From Octadecabacter sp. (lineage in GTDB: Bacteria; Pseudomonadota; Alphaproteobacteria; Rhodobacterales; Rhodobacteraceae): a stretch of 46,045 nt of DNA. The notes below the pieces were generated by a model, which searched no databases, was not told where the DNA came from, and saw only the letters and a list, made by a program, of their open reading frames with translations. Position 1 is the first letter of the stretch. Each line of letters opens with the position of its first letter. A program made the position numbers and the translations under genes. Below are positions 26,110 through 34,822 of the stretch, piece after piece. The stretch is from the NCBI GenBank assembly GCA_018608045.1, contig JABBAI010000151.1:1-46045 (forward strand), written 5' to 3'.

Positions 26110-27231
26110 ATGGCGACAGGTGCGGACGATATGGTGAACTATGGGATCATCGGCTGTGGGATGATGGCGCGCGAACATATCGCGAACATCAATTTGCTGC
26201 CCCATGGTCGCGTCACGGTGGTCTATGATCCCGTGCGCGAATTGGCCGAAACCTGCGCGCAACTGGCGGGTAAGGGCGGCAATTCAGCTGAAGCCGTGGT
26301 GGTCGATACGCTAGATGATCTGTTGGCGTTTGAGGATTTGGATGCGGTGGTGATCGTCAGCCCGAACCACCTGCATGCCGCGCAGCTGCGCGAGATCGCT
26401 GCCAAGCGCCCTATGCCGATACTGTGCGAAAAGCCGCTTTATACGGACCCCGACGATCGCGCCAATTTGGACGCGGCGTTCAAAGGCTATGCGCATCCGG
26501 TGTGGGTCGCGATGGAATACCGCTACATGCCACCCGTCGCCGCGCTTATCGAACAGGCGGATCAGGCGACAGGTGGTGTGAAAATGCTGACCATCCGCGA
26601 ACACCGCTTTCCGTTTTTGCCAAAAATCGGGGATTGGAACCGTTTTAACGTCAATTCTGGTGGCACGTTGGTTGAAAAATGCTGTCACTTCTTTGATCTG
26701 ATGCGGGTGATTTTGCAGGCGGAACCTGTGCGGGTGATGGCGTCAGCGGGGCAAGTGAACAACCACCTCGATGAAGAATATGACGGCCAAGTGCCCGACA
26801 TTTGGGACGCAGGATACGTGATTGTGGATTTTGACAACGGCGCGCGCGCCATGTTGGAGCTGTGCATGTTCGCGGAAGGATCGCGGTATCAAGAGGAAAT
26901 CAGCGCCGTGGGGCCAAAGGGTAAGATCGAATGCCTTGTTCCCGGGCCGGGGCGGTTCTGGCCTGCGAAATTGGGACCAGCCCCCGTGCCGCAGTTAATC
27001 ATTTCACCGCGCGCCCCCCAAGGGCCGATCACAATGGATATTCCCGTTGATCCCGCTTTGTTGGACGCGGGCGATCATAACGGATCGACGTTTTATCAAC
27101 ACCAGCGGTTCAACGCCGTCGTGCGTGGGCTGGGCGGTGTTGAGGTTACGGTGTCTGACGGGGCCAAGGCCGTCGCCATGGGGATTGCGGCACAACAAAG
27201 CGCGATAAGCGGGCAAGCGGTTGAACTTTAG
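26110..27231 (+). CDS. Gfo/Idh/MocA family oxidoreductase
   Basis: A protein of up to 373 residues. The N-terminal Rossmann fold has YGIIGCGMMAREH (~11-23), and the EKP motif at E107-K108-P109 (LCEKPLYTD) holds the Lys usually involved in catalysis. The C-terminal domain carries SGGTLVEKCCHFFDLMRVIL with H193 and D196 at the usual catalytic positions. Members act on sugars, inositols and related compounds with NAD(P), and some are NAD-dependent glycosidases. An alternative start at 26131 (MVNYGIIG) removes seven residues. It is co-transcribed with gntR, and the context suggests a sugar-type substrate in the same pathway. Confidence 0.88.
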   Translation: MATGADDMVNYGIIGCGMMAREHIANINLLPHGRVTVVYDPVRELAETCAQLAGKGGNSAEAVVVDTLDDLLAFEDLDAVVIVSPNHLHAAQLREIAAKRPMPILCEKPLYTDPDDRANLDAAFKGYAHPVWVAMEYRYMPPVAALIEQADQATGGVKMLTIREHRFPFLPKIGDWNRFNVNSGGTLVEKCCHFFDLMRVILQAEPVRVMASAGQVNNHLDEEYDGQVPDIWDAGYVIVDFDNGARAMLELCMFAEGSRYQEEISAVGPKGKIECLVPGPGRFWPAKLGPAPVPQLIISPRAPQGPITMDIPVDPALLDAGDHNGSTFYQHQRFNAVVRGLGGVEVTVSDGAKAVAMGIAAQQSAISGQAVEL

Positions 27232-27318
27232 CGATTATAAATAATGTATGATAGGTTTCGCGAAAGCGCTGGCCTTGTTACGTTTCGTTGTCGGACATGA
27301 TGACTGTAAGGGGTTCTG

Positions 27319-27885
27319 ATGGATACATCACAGAAAGTTCAAGCGATTAAAGCGCGCAACTTGGCCCTCTCACAGTAAACATTCGGCGGGCATGTCACGC
27401 AGGCGCAGGTCGTTGAAGGGTCTGGCGTGCGCGTGGACGGGGTGACAGACTTGTTTGGTAAAAGCGTCAAGACCAGCCCGCAGCTTTGAGACCTTCTGTT
27501 CGAGGTCAACGGCGGGGCAAATATTCATTTTGGACAGCATTGGCTGAGCGCGGGTGAAATGGCCGACCCATTCGGTCCGCAGGCCAATTACCTGACCGAG
27601 TTTGACCCGCTAAGGCCACTAGACCGCGCACGGTCTGGTTTTTTTGAAATGCTTGAGGATGAGATATGGACTTATCAGGAGGCACTGGGCCTTGAGGGCT
27701 CTGGTCAACTTGGGGATGGGGAGCGCCTTGTTTTGTTCGGGTATAACCTTGTCGAACTGTGCACGCGTCCGACCTATTTGTTTTTCCGGAGCGGGGCTGC
27801 TGAGCCTGTGGTTTGGTCTGCTGCGATTGATTGGGTCCAGACCTATCCGGATATAAACGGCTATTTGGATGCGCTGTTGCCTTAG
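27319..27885 (+). pseudogene. Unknown gene with two in-frame stops
   Basis: From the ATG at 27319 (MDTSQKVQAIKARNLALSQ) one frame runs to a TAG... free end at 27885 but is cut by TAA at 27376-27378 and TGA at 27487-27489. Read through, it gives 188 codons of ordinary composition, ending AIDWVQTYPDINGYLDALLP. The long part from 27559 has no convincing ribosome site. C-to-T and G-to-A changes (CAA to TAA; TGG or CGA to TGA) would explain both stops. I do not recognise the family. The C-terminal part has a compact, acidic, Trp/Tyr-containing character. Confidence 0.6.
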
Positions 27886-27939
27886 GTGGGCCGACAAGCG
27901 GGGCCTTATCCCTTGCTTTGGTGGTTTAGGGCGGCGTAT

Positions 27940-28737
27940 CTAGCGCGGCCAGAGCATCGGGAACCAATCCTCGCGCAAAAGTTGGCCTTGCACCATGTCA
28001 TGACCCGGAAACGGGGGCGATGTGGGGCCGGGACGTTCCGTATATCGTGCATCATCGCCGAGCAATCGCAAGGAAAACGCTCGGCGGCGCGATGTCGTCT
28101 CATTGCCGCGCGCGCCGTGCAGGATGTGGTAGTTGAAGGCCACGGCATCCCCCGGTTCCATCGCAAATTCGACCACTGTCATGCCTTCGGCGTCGGGATC
28201 GGGGACGGGCATGTACGTATCGTCGTCTGGATAGAACGATGTCTCGGACAGCCAGCGGGTCGGCAGCACTGGTTTGGACCATTTGTGCGATCCCGCGACG
28301 CAGCGCAGGGACGCGTTCGTAACCGCATCAAGCGGCGACCAGAAGCTGACGTTCTGCGCACCTTCAACGAAATAATACGGGCCATCGGTGTGCCACGGTG
28401 TCGGTTTGGAGGTACCCGGTTCTTTGACTAGCACATGATCGTGAAACAGCTGGACCGTTTGGCTTTGCATCAAATCAGCGGCGACCGCGGCGGCGTCACT
28501 GTCACGGATTACGGTTTCAAATTCAGGGATGCGCGACCAGTTGCAATAGTCATCGAAAAAACGCCCTTTTTCGTGGTCGTGCAGGTTTTCGGCGGCATAG
28601 GGGCCGGGGGCGGCCATATTGGCATCAATGCCCGCGCGCAGGGTGTCGACGTGATCGGCAAACAGCCCTTTGATCAAAACCACGCCATCGCGTTGGTAGG
28701 TGTCGATATGGGTTTGTGAAATCAGGGGATGTGTCAT
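27940..28737 (-). CDS. Phytanoyl-CoA dioxygenase family protein
   Basis: A 265-residue Fe(II)/2-oxoglutarate oxygenase. PTPWHTDGPYYFVEGAQNVS holds the H-x-D iron ligands and VAFNYHILHGARGNETTSRR the distal His and the 2OG-binding Arg. The start at 28737 (MTHPLISQTHIDTYQRDGVV) gives the typical family N-terminus; an earlier ATG at 28788 would add 17 residues and nearly reach dusA. It is transcribed away from dusA. Family members hydroxylate diverse small molecules. The nearby sugar/sulfonate cluster makes a catabolic role possible, but nothing in the sequence fixes it. Confidence 0.85.
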   Translation of the reverse strand: MTHPLISQTHIDTYQRDGVVLIKGLFADHVDTLRAGIDANMAAPGPYAAENLHDHEKGRFFDDYCNWSRIPEFETVIRDSDAAAVAADLMQSQTVQLFHDHVLVKEPGTSKPTPWHTDGPYYFVEGAQNVSFWSPLDAVTNASLRCVAGSHKWSKPVLPTRWLSETSFYPDDDTYMPVPDPDAEGMTVVEFAMEPGDAVAFNYHILHGARGNETTSRRRAFSLRLLGDDARYTERPGPTSPPFPGHDMVQGQLLREDWFPMLWPR

Positions 28738-28801
28738 TTGCAAAGCGTGACTTTGTGGGCGGGTCGCGTCAAGTGGTGACAGCGCCAAAGAGACAGCTTA
28801 T

Positions 28802-29818
28802 ATGCGCCAAATGACTTCGGCATTGGACAGCGCGGCCCGCCTATCGGTGGCCCCCATGATGGACTGGACAGATCGGCATTGCCGGTTTCTGCACCGTCTG
28901 CTGTCGTGCCGTGCGTTGCTTTATACAGAAATGGTCACGTCGCCTGCCTTGGTGCGGGGTGGTGCGCGGCATTTGTTGCGCTTTGATCCCGCTGAACAGC
29001 CTGTTGCGTTGCAGCTTGGTGGGTCCGATCCGGCCGAATTGGCACAGGCCGCTATCATGGGGGCCGATGAAGGGTATTCTGAAATCAACCTGAACTGCGG
29101 GTGTCCGTCTGATCGTGTCCAGTCGGGGTTGTTCGGGGCGGTCTTGATGGAAAAGCCTGATTTGGTGGCGCAGTGTTGTGCGGCCATGATTGACGCGCAG
29201 CCCAGCGAAGTGACCGTGAAGTGCCGCCTTGGCGTGGATGATCAAGTGGCCGAAGATGTGTTGCCCGATTTTCTGGACCGTATTCGCGCAGTAGGCGTGC
29301 GCCGTGTGACGATCCATGCGCGCAAAGCGTGGTTGCAAGGGCTGTCGCCCAAAGAAAATCGCGATATTCCGCCGCTTGATTATGATCTGGTGATGCGGAT
29401 GAAGGCGCAATTTAGTGATATGCACATCTCGATCAATGGCGGGGTTGCATCGCTGGACCATGCCAAGGCATTGCTGGACGGCGGCCTTGACGGGGTGATG
29501 ATCGGGCGCGCCGCCTATCACAATCCGATCGACATTTTGCAGCGCGCAGATGCGGTGATCTGGGGCGAAGATGTCGGCCCCGATCCGGTGCAGCTTGTGC
29601 TTAAGATGCGCGACTACATTGAGGCGCATTTGAAAGATGATCTTGGGCGGATGACCCCCAAGCTGTCACAAGTGACCAAACACATGTTGGGCCTGTTTGC
29701 AGGCCAACCCGGCGCGCGTCATTGGCGGCGTCATTTGTCGGAACACGGGCACCGTGACGGGGCAGGCTGGTCTGTCGTGGAAGATGCTTTGGCGGCCATG
29801 GACGCGGCTGCGGCGTAA
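28802..29818 (+). CDS. dusA: tRNA-dihydrouridine synthase A
   Basis: A 338-residue FMN enzyme that reduces uridine to dihydrouridine in the tRNA D-loop. SVAPMMDWTDRHCRFLHRLL (~15-34) is the FMN-binding start. EINLNCGCPSDRVQSGLFGA (~94-113) contains the catalytic Cys (C101). CRLGVDD, RRVTIHARKAWLQGLSPKEN and INGGVASLDHAKALLDGGLDGVMIGRAAY are DusA-specific blocks. The length is normal. It is a housekeeping gene between the two oxygenase-like genes and is transcribed with or just before tauE. Confidence 0.95.
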   Translation: MRQMTSALDSAARLSVAPMMDWTDRHCRFLHRLLSCRALLYTEMVTSPALVRGGARHLLRFDPAEQPVALQLGGSDPAELAQAAIMGADEGYSEINLNCGCPSDRVQSGLFGAVLMEKPDLVAQCCAAMIDAQPSEVTVKCRLGVDDQVAEDVLPDFLDRIRAVGVRRVTIHARKAWLQGLSPKENRDIPPLDYDLVMRMKAQFSDMHISINGGVASLDHAKALLDGGLDGVMIGRAAYHNPIDILQRADAVIWGEDVGPDPVQLVLKMRDYIEAHLKDDLGRMTPKLSQVTKHMLGLFAGQPGARHWRRHLSEHGHRDGAGWSVVEDALAAMDAAAA

Positions 29819-29901
29819 GCCAAAAGAATGCAACAGGGCGGTTCTTGATTGCAGCGTCGTGGCAATCGGGGCAAAGCTGATCCAAACCAGCGGAGCGCCT
29901 T

Positions 29902-30720
29902 ATGCCTGAACTGTCTGTCCTTCTTCCTTTGATCGCATTGTTGATGGTGATCGGGGCCTTTGCAGGTGTCCTTGCGGGGCTTCTTGGCGTTGGAGGGGGT
30001 ATCGTTCTGGTGCCCGCTTTCTTTTATGCGTTTTCCGCACTTGGCTATGACAGCCCGCAGTTGATGCAGATTTGTTTGGGCACATCATTGGCCACGATCA
30101 TTGTGACATCGCTGAGGTCCCTGAATTCGCACAACAAAAAGGGTGCGGTGGAATGGGATATCCTGCGCGGTTGGGGCGTCGGGATTGTGATTGGCGCGAT
30201 TATTGGTGTGGTGGTTGCTACGCAGTTGCGTTCAATCGTGTTGCAGGCACTGTTTGGCGGCTTGGGCATGTTGATCGGTCTTTATATGGCGTTTGGACGG
30301 TCTGACTGGCGGCTCGGAGAGACGATGCCAAAGGGCGGGTTTCGCGCGATTGGGTCGCCCGTGATCGGGTTTCTATCGGTCCTGATGGGGATCGGCGGGG
30401 GATCGTTCGGGGTGCCAACGATGACGTTGTTCGGGGTGCCGATCCACCGCGCTGTTGCCACCGCCAGCGGCTACGGTGTGATAATCGCCGCACCATCGGT
30501 CATCGGTTTTTTGTTTGCAGATATTGATGTGGCACCGCCGCTGACTGTCGGTGCGGTGAATTTCGGGGCGTTCGGGGTTGTTGTTTGCATGACCCTGATC
30601 ACGGCCCCGTGGGGTGCTGCGATTGCGCACCGGATGGATCCCAAACCTCTTAAGCGGGTGTTCGGATTTTTCCTGATCCTTGTGGCGCTGAACATGCTGC
30701 GGAAGGTGATCTTTGCTTGA
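29902..30720 (+). CDS. TauE/SafE family sulfite/sulfonate exporter-like permease
   Basis: A 272-residue inner-membrane protein with about eight helices. Both halves carry the family repeat: AGVLAGLLGVGGGIVLVPAF (~20-39) and FLSVLMGIGGGSFGVPTMTL (~155-174). Members export sulfite, sulfoacetate or other organosulfur anions, or import them. It begins 83 bases after dusA and overlaps the next gene by eight bases. It could remove sulfite made by the monooxygenase operon 2.7 kb away, but TauE genes are common and it is not in that operon. Confidence 0.88.
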   Translation: MPELSVLLPLIALLMVIGAFAGVLAGLLGVGGGIVLVPAFFYAFSALGYDSPQLMQICLGTSLATIIVTSLRSLNSHNKKGAVEWDILRGWGVGIVIGAIIGVVVATQLRSIVLQALFGGLGMLIGLYMAFGRSDWRLGETMPKGGFRAIGSPVIGFLSVLMGIGGGSFGVPTMTLFGVPIHRAVATASGYGVIIAAPSVIGFLFADIDVAPPLTVGAVNFGAFGVVVCMTLITAPWGAAIAHRMDPKPLKRVFGFFLILVALNMLRKVIFA

Positions 30721-31459
30721 ACTGAAGCGGGATGGTTTCGTCGTCTTTGACGCCGATCCGCGCGTGGTCCGCTGGGCCACGCGCGCGCACGAAACGGCCT
30801 GTGATATCACCCGCGACCCGGCGCAGCGCGCCAAATGGTTGCGCCATGGGGCCACTTGGTTCGTAGGTGTGGATGCGTTGGACAATACAGCTGACGGGTC
30901 GATTGACGGGGTTCCCTTGGATGGACCGTGGCGCGATGTTGTGAAATCACCCGATCATTGGCACCGCGCGCAAGTGTCCGTGGTGTATAGAGGCTACCCG
31001 CAACAAGACGCCAGCGATAGCGACGCCGCGCACCGGTTTCGCGTGGCCCGTTGCGCCGCCCATGTGGATGGTCTGCACTTGGAAAACGGCCGCAGGGTCG
31101 TGCGTGAACCCCATGATTTCATTCTTGGAATGGCGCTCAACGACAGTGACGCCAGTCCTTTGGTTGTGTGGCGCGGCAGTCATACCATCATGCGCGATGC
31201 CTTGCGTGTGGCGATCGGGGACGGCGATCCGATCGGCGTTGATGTGACCGAAATTTATAAAGCCACCCGCGCGCAGGTGTTTGAGACATGCGAACCCGTT
31301 GAGGTGCCGATGAGCGTGGGGCAGTCGGTGTTCGTGGATCGGTTTGCGGTGCACGGGGTTGCGCCGTGGCAAGCAAGTGCGTCTGCCCCACCTGAGGGGC
31401 GGATGGTCGCCTATTTTCGCCCCGAGTGCCGTGATCCAAAGGATTGGCTGCGCGGCTGA
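30713..31459 (+). CDS. Fe(II)/2-oxoglutarate oxygenase-like protein of unknown role
   Basis: A 248-residue protein starting with TTG at 30713 inside the end of the tauE gene, so it is translationally linked. CAAHVDGLHLENGRR (~112-126) gives an H-x-D motif. WRGSHTIMRDAL and DRFAVHGVAPWQAS give a second His in the spacing expected for the double-stranded beta-helix of phytanoyl-CoA-type oxygenases, followed by GRMVAYFRPECRDP. The fold is inferred from these motifs. The substrate is unknown. An ATG start is not available near the N-terminal part, which supports TTG. Confidence 0.65.
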   Translation: MLELKRDGFVVFDADPRVVRWATRAHETACDITRDPAQRAKWLRHGATWFVGVDALDNTADGSIDGVPLDGPWRDVVKSPDHWHRAQVSVVYRGYPQQDASDSDAAHRFRVARCAAHVDGLHLENGRRVVREPHDFILGMALNDSDASPLVVWRGSHTIMRDALRVAIGDGDPIGVDVTEIYKATRAQVFETCEPVEVPMSVGQSVFVDRFAVHGVAPWQASASAPPEGRMVAYFRPECRDPKDWLRG

Positions 31460-31472
31460 AAGTCCCGCGCGC

Positions 31473-31703
31473 CTAGCGTTTTAGGCGTGCTGCGCGCCCA
31501 CCGCGACGTTTGGTGATGAGTTTCGCACGATCTGGCAAATCGTCCATCACAGCGCGGCGCGCATCGCTCGACAGTTGCGACCAGATGCCGATTTCGTCGA
31601 TGCTTCGCAGGCAGCCGGTGCACAGGCGAAATTCAGGATGGATCACGCAGATTTTGATGCAAGGGCTTTCGATCTCGTCGCGTTTCCAGATGGTGTCGGT
31701 CAT
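31473..31703 (-). CDS. DUF1289 domain protein
   Basis: A 76-residue protein with the four-Cys pattern ESPCIKICVIHPEFRLCTGCLRSIDEI (C-x3-C-x9-C-x2-C), which probably binds a metal. A basic C-terminus follows (KLITKRRGGRAARLKR). The role of the family is unknown. It starts inside the end of ruvX with a four-base overlap (ATGA), as the last gene of ccmI-ruvX-DUF1289. Confidence 0.9.
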   Translation of the reverse strand: MTDTIWKRDEIESPCIKICVIHPEFRLCTGCLRSIDEIGIWSQLSSDARRAVMDDLPDRAKLITKRRGGRAARLKR

Positions 31704-32176
31704 AGGCTGGCCTTGATGTTGCGCAGGCGATCGAGCAGGCCTTGCAGGATGTAGCTGGCAGCGATGTTGTCGATGACTTCGGCGCGGCGTGCGCGGGATG
31801 TGTCGGCCTCAATCAATGCGCGTTCAGCCGCGACGGTGGACAGACGTTCGTCCCAATAGGTGATGGGCAGATCGGTGAGCGCCGATAGGTTGCGCGCAAA
31901 GGCGCGTGTGGATTGCGCACGCGGGCCTTCTGATCCGTCCATGTTGCGCGGCAGGCCCATAACGATGCCCGCGACTTGGCGATGTGCGTTGATTTTAAAC
32001 AGGCGTGCCGCGTCATCTTTGAACTTGGTGCGTTTGATCGTCTCGAGAGGGGAAGCGATGGACAAACCGCCGTCAGACACAGCGACGCCAATGGTTTTGG
32101 TGCCAAGGTCTAGGCCAACAAGTGGGGCATAGGCGGGCAGGGCGGCGGCAAATTCCGTGACGTCCTCGAATATCAC
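31700..32176 (-). CDS. ruvX: Putative pre-16S rRNA nuclease RuvX (YqgF)
   Basis: A 158-residue RNase H-fold nuclease. LVGLDLGTKTIGVAVSDG (~18-35) has the first acidic catalytic residue. GIVMGLPRNMDGSEGPRAQS (~70-89) and YWDERLSTVAAERAL (~121-135) hold the later acidic residues. The family matures the 5' end of 16S rRNA. It overlaps ccmI and the DUF1289 gene by four bases on each side. Confidence 0.93.
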   Translation of the reverse strand: MIFEDVTEFAAALPAYAPLVGLDLGTKTIGVAVSDGGLSIASPLETIKRTKFKDDAARLFKINAHRQVAGIVMGLPRNMDGSEGPRAQSTRAFARNLSALTDLPITYWDERLSTVAAERALIEADTSRARRAEVIDNIAASYILQGLLDRLRNIKASL

Positions 32177-33390
32177 AGGCCTGCTTCTTCTGCTGCGCGG
32201 CGTACGATTGTGACGGCCTGAACGTCGCCCCCGAAAATGGCCTCGGCTTCGGCCAAAACGGTGCGCGCTGTTTCATCTTGGCCCAACACGGCTAAGGACG
32301 AGATCAGGCGCGCCCAATCTTGGGGTGGGCCGCCCTCAGTCGCGAGGCGATCCGCCAGTTGGCCAACCATGCCCTCAATCATCGCAGCGCGGTCTTCTGG
32401 GGCCATATCCTGCGCCATGTCGAGGTCTTCTGCAGTGGGCCCACGGCGATCGGGGACGACGTAATCCATGCCAAGTTGCAAGGCGACGTCTTCGATTTGA
32501 CCCGCCGTGAGGTCGTAGTGCAATGTGCCTGCTTCACCTTCTTCAATCACACTGCGCCACAGGCCGAACGCACGATCAGGGCGGTCGTTTTGGGCATACA
32601 TGAGGCCCGCATAATAGATCGCGGGGATATTGTCGGCATCGGTGCGCAGAATGGTGAGGGCAACCGCTTCAGCCTCCGGTGAGACATAGCCTTGCGTGGA
32701 TGCGACCATCAGATCAAGCAAGCGACCCAAGTCATCCACTGTCACATTATCGCCCTTGATGTCGACAATGCGGTCTTGGGCGCGGGTGGCGCGTTGGAAC
32801 TGGCCAATGGCGGCTTCTGTTTGAACAAGGATTTCCCATGCGTCGATGTTTTGGGGTTGCTCGAACGCGGTGACGCGGCGGGTTTCGATCAAATCACGGG
32901 TTCGGTCGTCAAATTGATCCAGCGTGTCGGGAATTGGTGCCGCGGCCTCCGCCTCGAGCTGGAGGGGGCGATTTTCGCGGCGTTCTTCACCAATCGCGAT
33001 GCGTTCGGCACGGGGCACGTCGCCATATCCTGGCGCGCCGAGGTTAAAATAAAGTGCGCCAGCGCCAGCGATGATAGCAACCGACAGGCAAACGGCCATC
33101 GCGCGGCTGAGGGCGCGAGGGGCATCGCTTGCGATGGTGCGGGCATCGGCGTCAGCAGTCAGCAGGCGGCGGGAAATTTCCGTGCGGGTGCGTTCGGCCT
33201 CAGTCTGATCAAGGACGCCGCGCGCGAGGTCGCGGTCCACTTCGTTCAGTTGATCGCGGTAAATGTCGATATCGGTGGATTCGGCGCGACCACTGGTTCG
33301 GCCCTGCCAAAGCGGTGCGATGACAGCCGCAATTGCAAAGACGGTCAATACCAATCCAATGGCCGCAAATATCGTAAATTCACTGTTCAT
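32173..33390 (-). CDS. ccmI: c-type cytochrome biogenesis protein CcmI
   Basis: A 405-residue membrane-anchored chaperone that holds apocytochrome c for haem ligation. Two membrane helices (MNSEFTIFAAIGLVLTVFAI; and ~90-110, SRAMAVCLSVAIIAGAGALY) flank a cytoplasmic leucine-zipper-like loop (DQLNEVDRDLARGVLDQTEA). A periplasmic TPR region follows (FEQPQNIDAWEILVQTEAAI onward). The start at 33390 begins the first helix; the longer frame to 33441 is not used. It could serve the MauG-like peroxidase among other cytochromes. Confidence 0.92.
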   Translation of the reverse strand: MNSEFTIFAAIGLVLTVFAIAAVIAPLWQGRTSGRAESTDIDIYRDQLNEVDRDLARGVLDQTEAERTRTEISRRLLTADADARTIASDAPRALSRAMAVCLSVAIIAGAGALYFNLGAPGYGDVPRAERIAIGEERRENRPLQLEAEAAAPIPDTLDQFDDRTRDLIETRRVTAFEQPQNIDAWEILVQTEAAIGQFQRATRAQDRIVDIKGDNVTVDDLGRLLDLMVASTQGYVSPEAEAVALTILRTDADNIPAIYYAGLMYAQNDRPDRAFGLWRSVIEEGEAGTLHYDLTAGQIEDVALQLGMDYVVPDRRGPTAEDLDMAQDMAPEDRAAMIEGMVGQLADRLATEGGPPQDWARLISSLAVLGQDETARTVLAEAEAIFGGDVQAVTIVRRAAEEAGL

Positions 33391-33575
33391 ACCGCAAGAT
33401 GTAGTCGTTCGCACGAGCGTGCAAAAGGTCCAATCGCACACGATGCTGCGACCTTTGGCCCTGATGTGGGACCCAGTGTCGGAAATCGCCGTTTAAGTGC
33501 CGCGCGCAGGTGGACGTTTTGGCGTGTCTGGCCCAAACATTACCCAAGCCTTTGCCACCTGTTGGGGATCCTTTT

Positions 33576-34820
33576 ATGCGCCGTTTTTCTGCCTTTGCAA
33601 TCGCCCGCGAAGCGACCCGGTATCATGCGGGTTGGGAACGCCATTGGCGCGCCCCGACACCAAAGAAAAAATACGATGTGATTATCGTTGGCGCGGGTGG
33701 GCACGGATTGGCCACCGCGTGGCATCTGGGCAAGCATTACGGGATCACCAATGTCGCGGTGATAGAAAAGGGTTGGCTTGGCGGCGGCAACACGGGGCGC
33801 AACACCACCATCATCCGGTCCAACTATTTGCAGGACCCGTCGGCGGCGATTTATGAAAAGTCGCGCAGCCTGTACGAAACTATGTCTCAGGATTTGAACT
33901 ACAACGTGATGTTTTCCCCGCGCGGCGTGATCATGCTGGCCCAGACCCACCACGAGGTGCGCGGGTATCAACGCACAGCCCATGCCAATGCGCTGCAAGG
34001 CGTGACAACAGAATGGATCAACCCTGCGCGTGTCAAAGAACTCTGCCCGATCATGAACATCGACGGGCCGCGCTATCCGGTTCTGGGTGGCTTGTGGCAG
34101 GCGCGTGGCGGCACGGCGCGCCACGATGCGGTTGCGTGGGGCTATGCGCGGGCGTGTTCTGACATGGGCATGGATATCATTCAGCAGTGCGAAGTGACGG
34201 GCGTGCGATCCGAGGGCGGTAAGGTCGTTGGTGTGGACACCACAAAGGGCGCGATTGATTGTGATAAGCTTGGGATGGTTGTTGCGGGGCATGCGTCGCA
34301 CCTCGCGGATATGGCGGGCTTTAGGTTGCCGATCGAAAGCGTCGCTTTGCAGGCGTTGGTGAGCGAGCCGATTAAACCCTGCATGGATATCGTCGTGATG
34401 GCGAACACGGTGCACGGGTATTTGTCGCAATCCGACAAGGGCGAAATGGTCATCGGCGGCGGCACGGACGGGTTCAACAACTACACCCAGCGCGGATCGT
34501 TCCACCATGTTGAGGAAACCGTGCGCGCATTGGTTGAGACGTTCCCGATGCTGTCTCGCCTGAAAATGCTGCGCCAATGGGGCGGGATTGTGGATGTGAC
34601 GGGGGATCGGTCGCCGATTTTGAGCAAGACACCGATTGAGGGCGTATTCGTGAACTGCGGCTGGGGGACGGGCGGGTTCAAGGCCATTCCGGGGTCGGGT
34701 TTTGCCATGGCGGAACTTATGGCAAAGGGTGCATCACCCCTTACGGACGAGTTTTCGATGTACCGCTTCCGCGAGGGCAAATTTATCGATGAGAGTGTTG
34801 CGGCGGGGGTTGCACACTGA
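33576..34820 (+). CDS. soxB: Sarcosine oxidase beta subunit
   Basis: A 414-residue subunit of heterotetrameric sarcosine oxidase, which demethylates sarcosine to glycine and a C1 unit. YDVIIVGAGGHGLATAWHLG (~33-52) binds FAD. RGGTARHDAVAWG (~178-190) has His183 at the place of the residue that covalently binds FMN. NCGWGTGGFKAIPGSGFAMA is the C-terminal FAD segment. The start MRRFSAFAIAREATRYHAGW is the normal family N-terminus. It is separated from soxD by about 1 kb that holds small genes. Confidence 0.95.
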   Translation: MRRFSAFAIAREATRYHAGWERHWRAPTPKKKYDVIIVGAGGHGLATAWHLGKHYGITNVAVIEKGWLGGGNTGRNTTIIRSNYLQDPSAAIYEKSRSLYETMSQDLNYNVMFSPRGVIMLAQTHHEVRGYQRTAHANALQGVTTEWINPARVKELCPIMNIDGPRYPVLGGLWQARGGTARHDAVAWGYARACSDMGMDIIQQCEVTGVRSEGGKVVGVDTTKGAIDCDKLGMVVAGHASHLADMAGFRLPIESVALQALVSEPIKPCMDIVVMANTVHGYLSQSDKGEMVIGGGTDGFNNYTQRGSFHHVEETVRALVETFPMLSRLKMLRQWGGIVDVTGDRSPILSKTPIEGVFVNCGWGTGGFKAIPGSGFAMAELMAKGASPLTDEFSMYRFREGKFIDESVAAGVAH

Positions 34821-34822
34821 TG

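Noticed and set aside
673-27489. An alternative genetic code to explain the in-frame stops
   Set aside because: Both TAA and TGA interrupt genes, while the intact operons use them as normal stops. Frameshifts and a tandem duplication accompany them, so decay is the simpler explanation.
33540-34577. 345-codon minus-strand open frame opposite soxB
   Set aside because: Its His/Arg-rich composition is typical of an antisense shadow of a GC-rich gene; soxB is complete.
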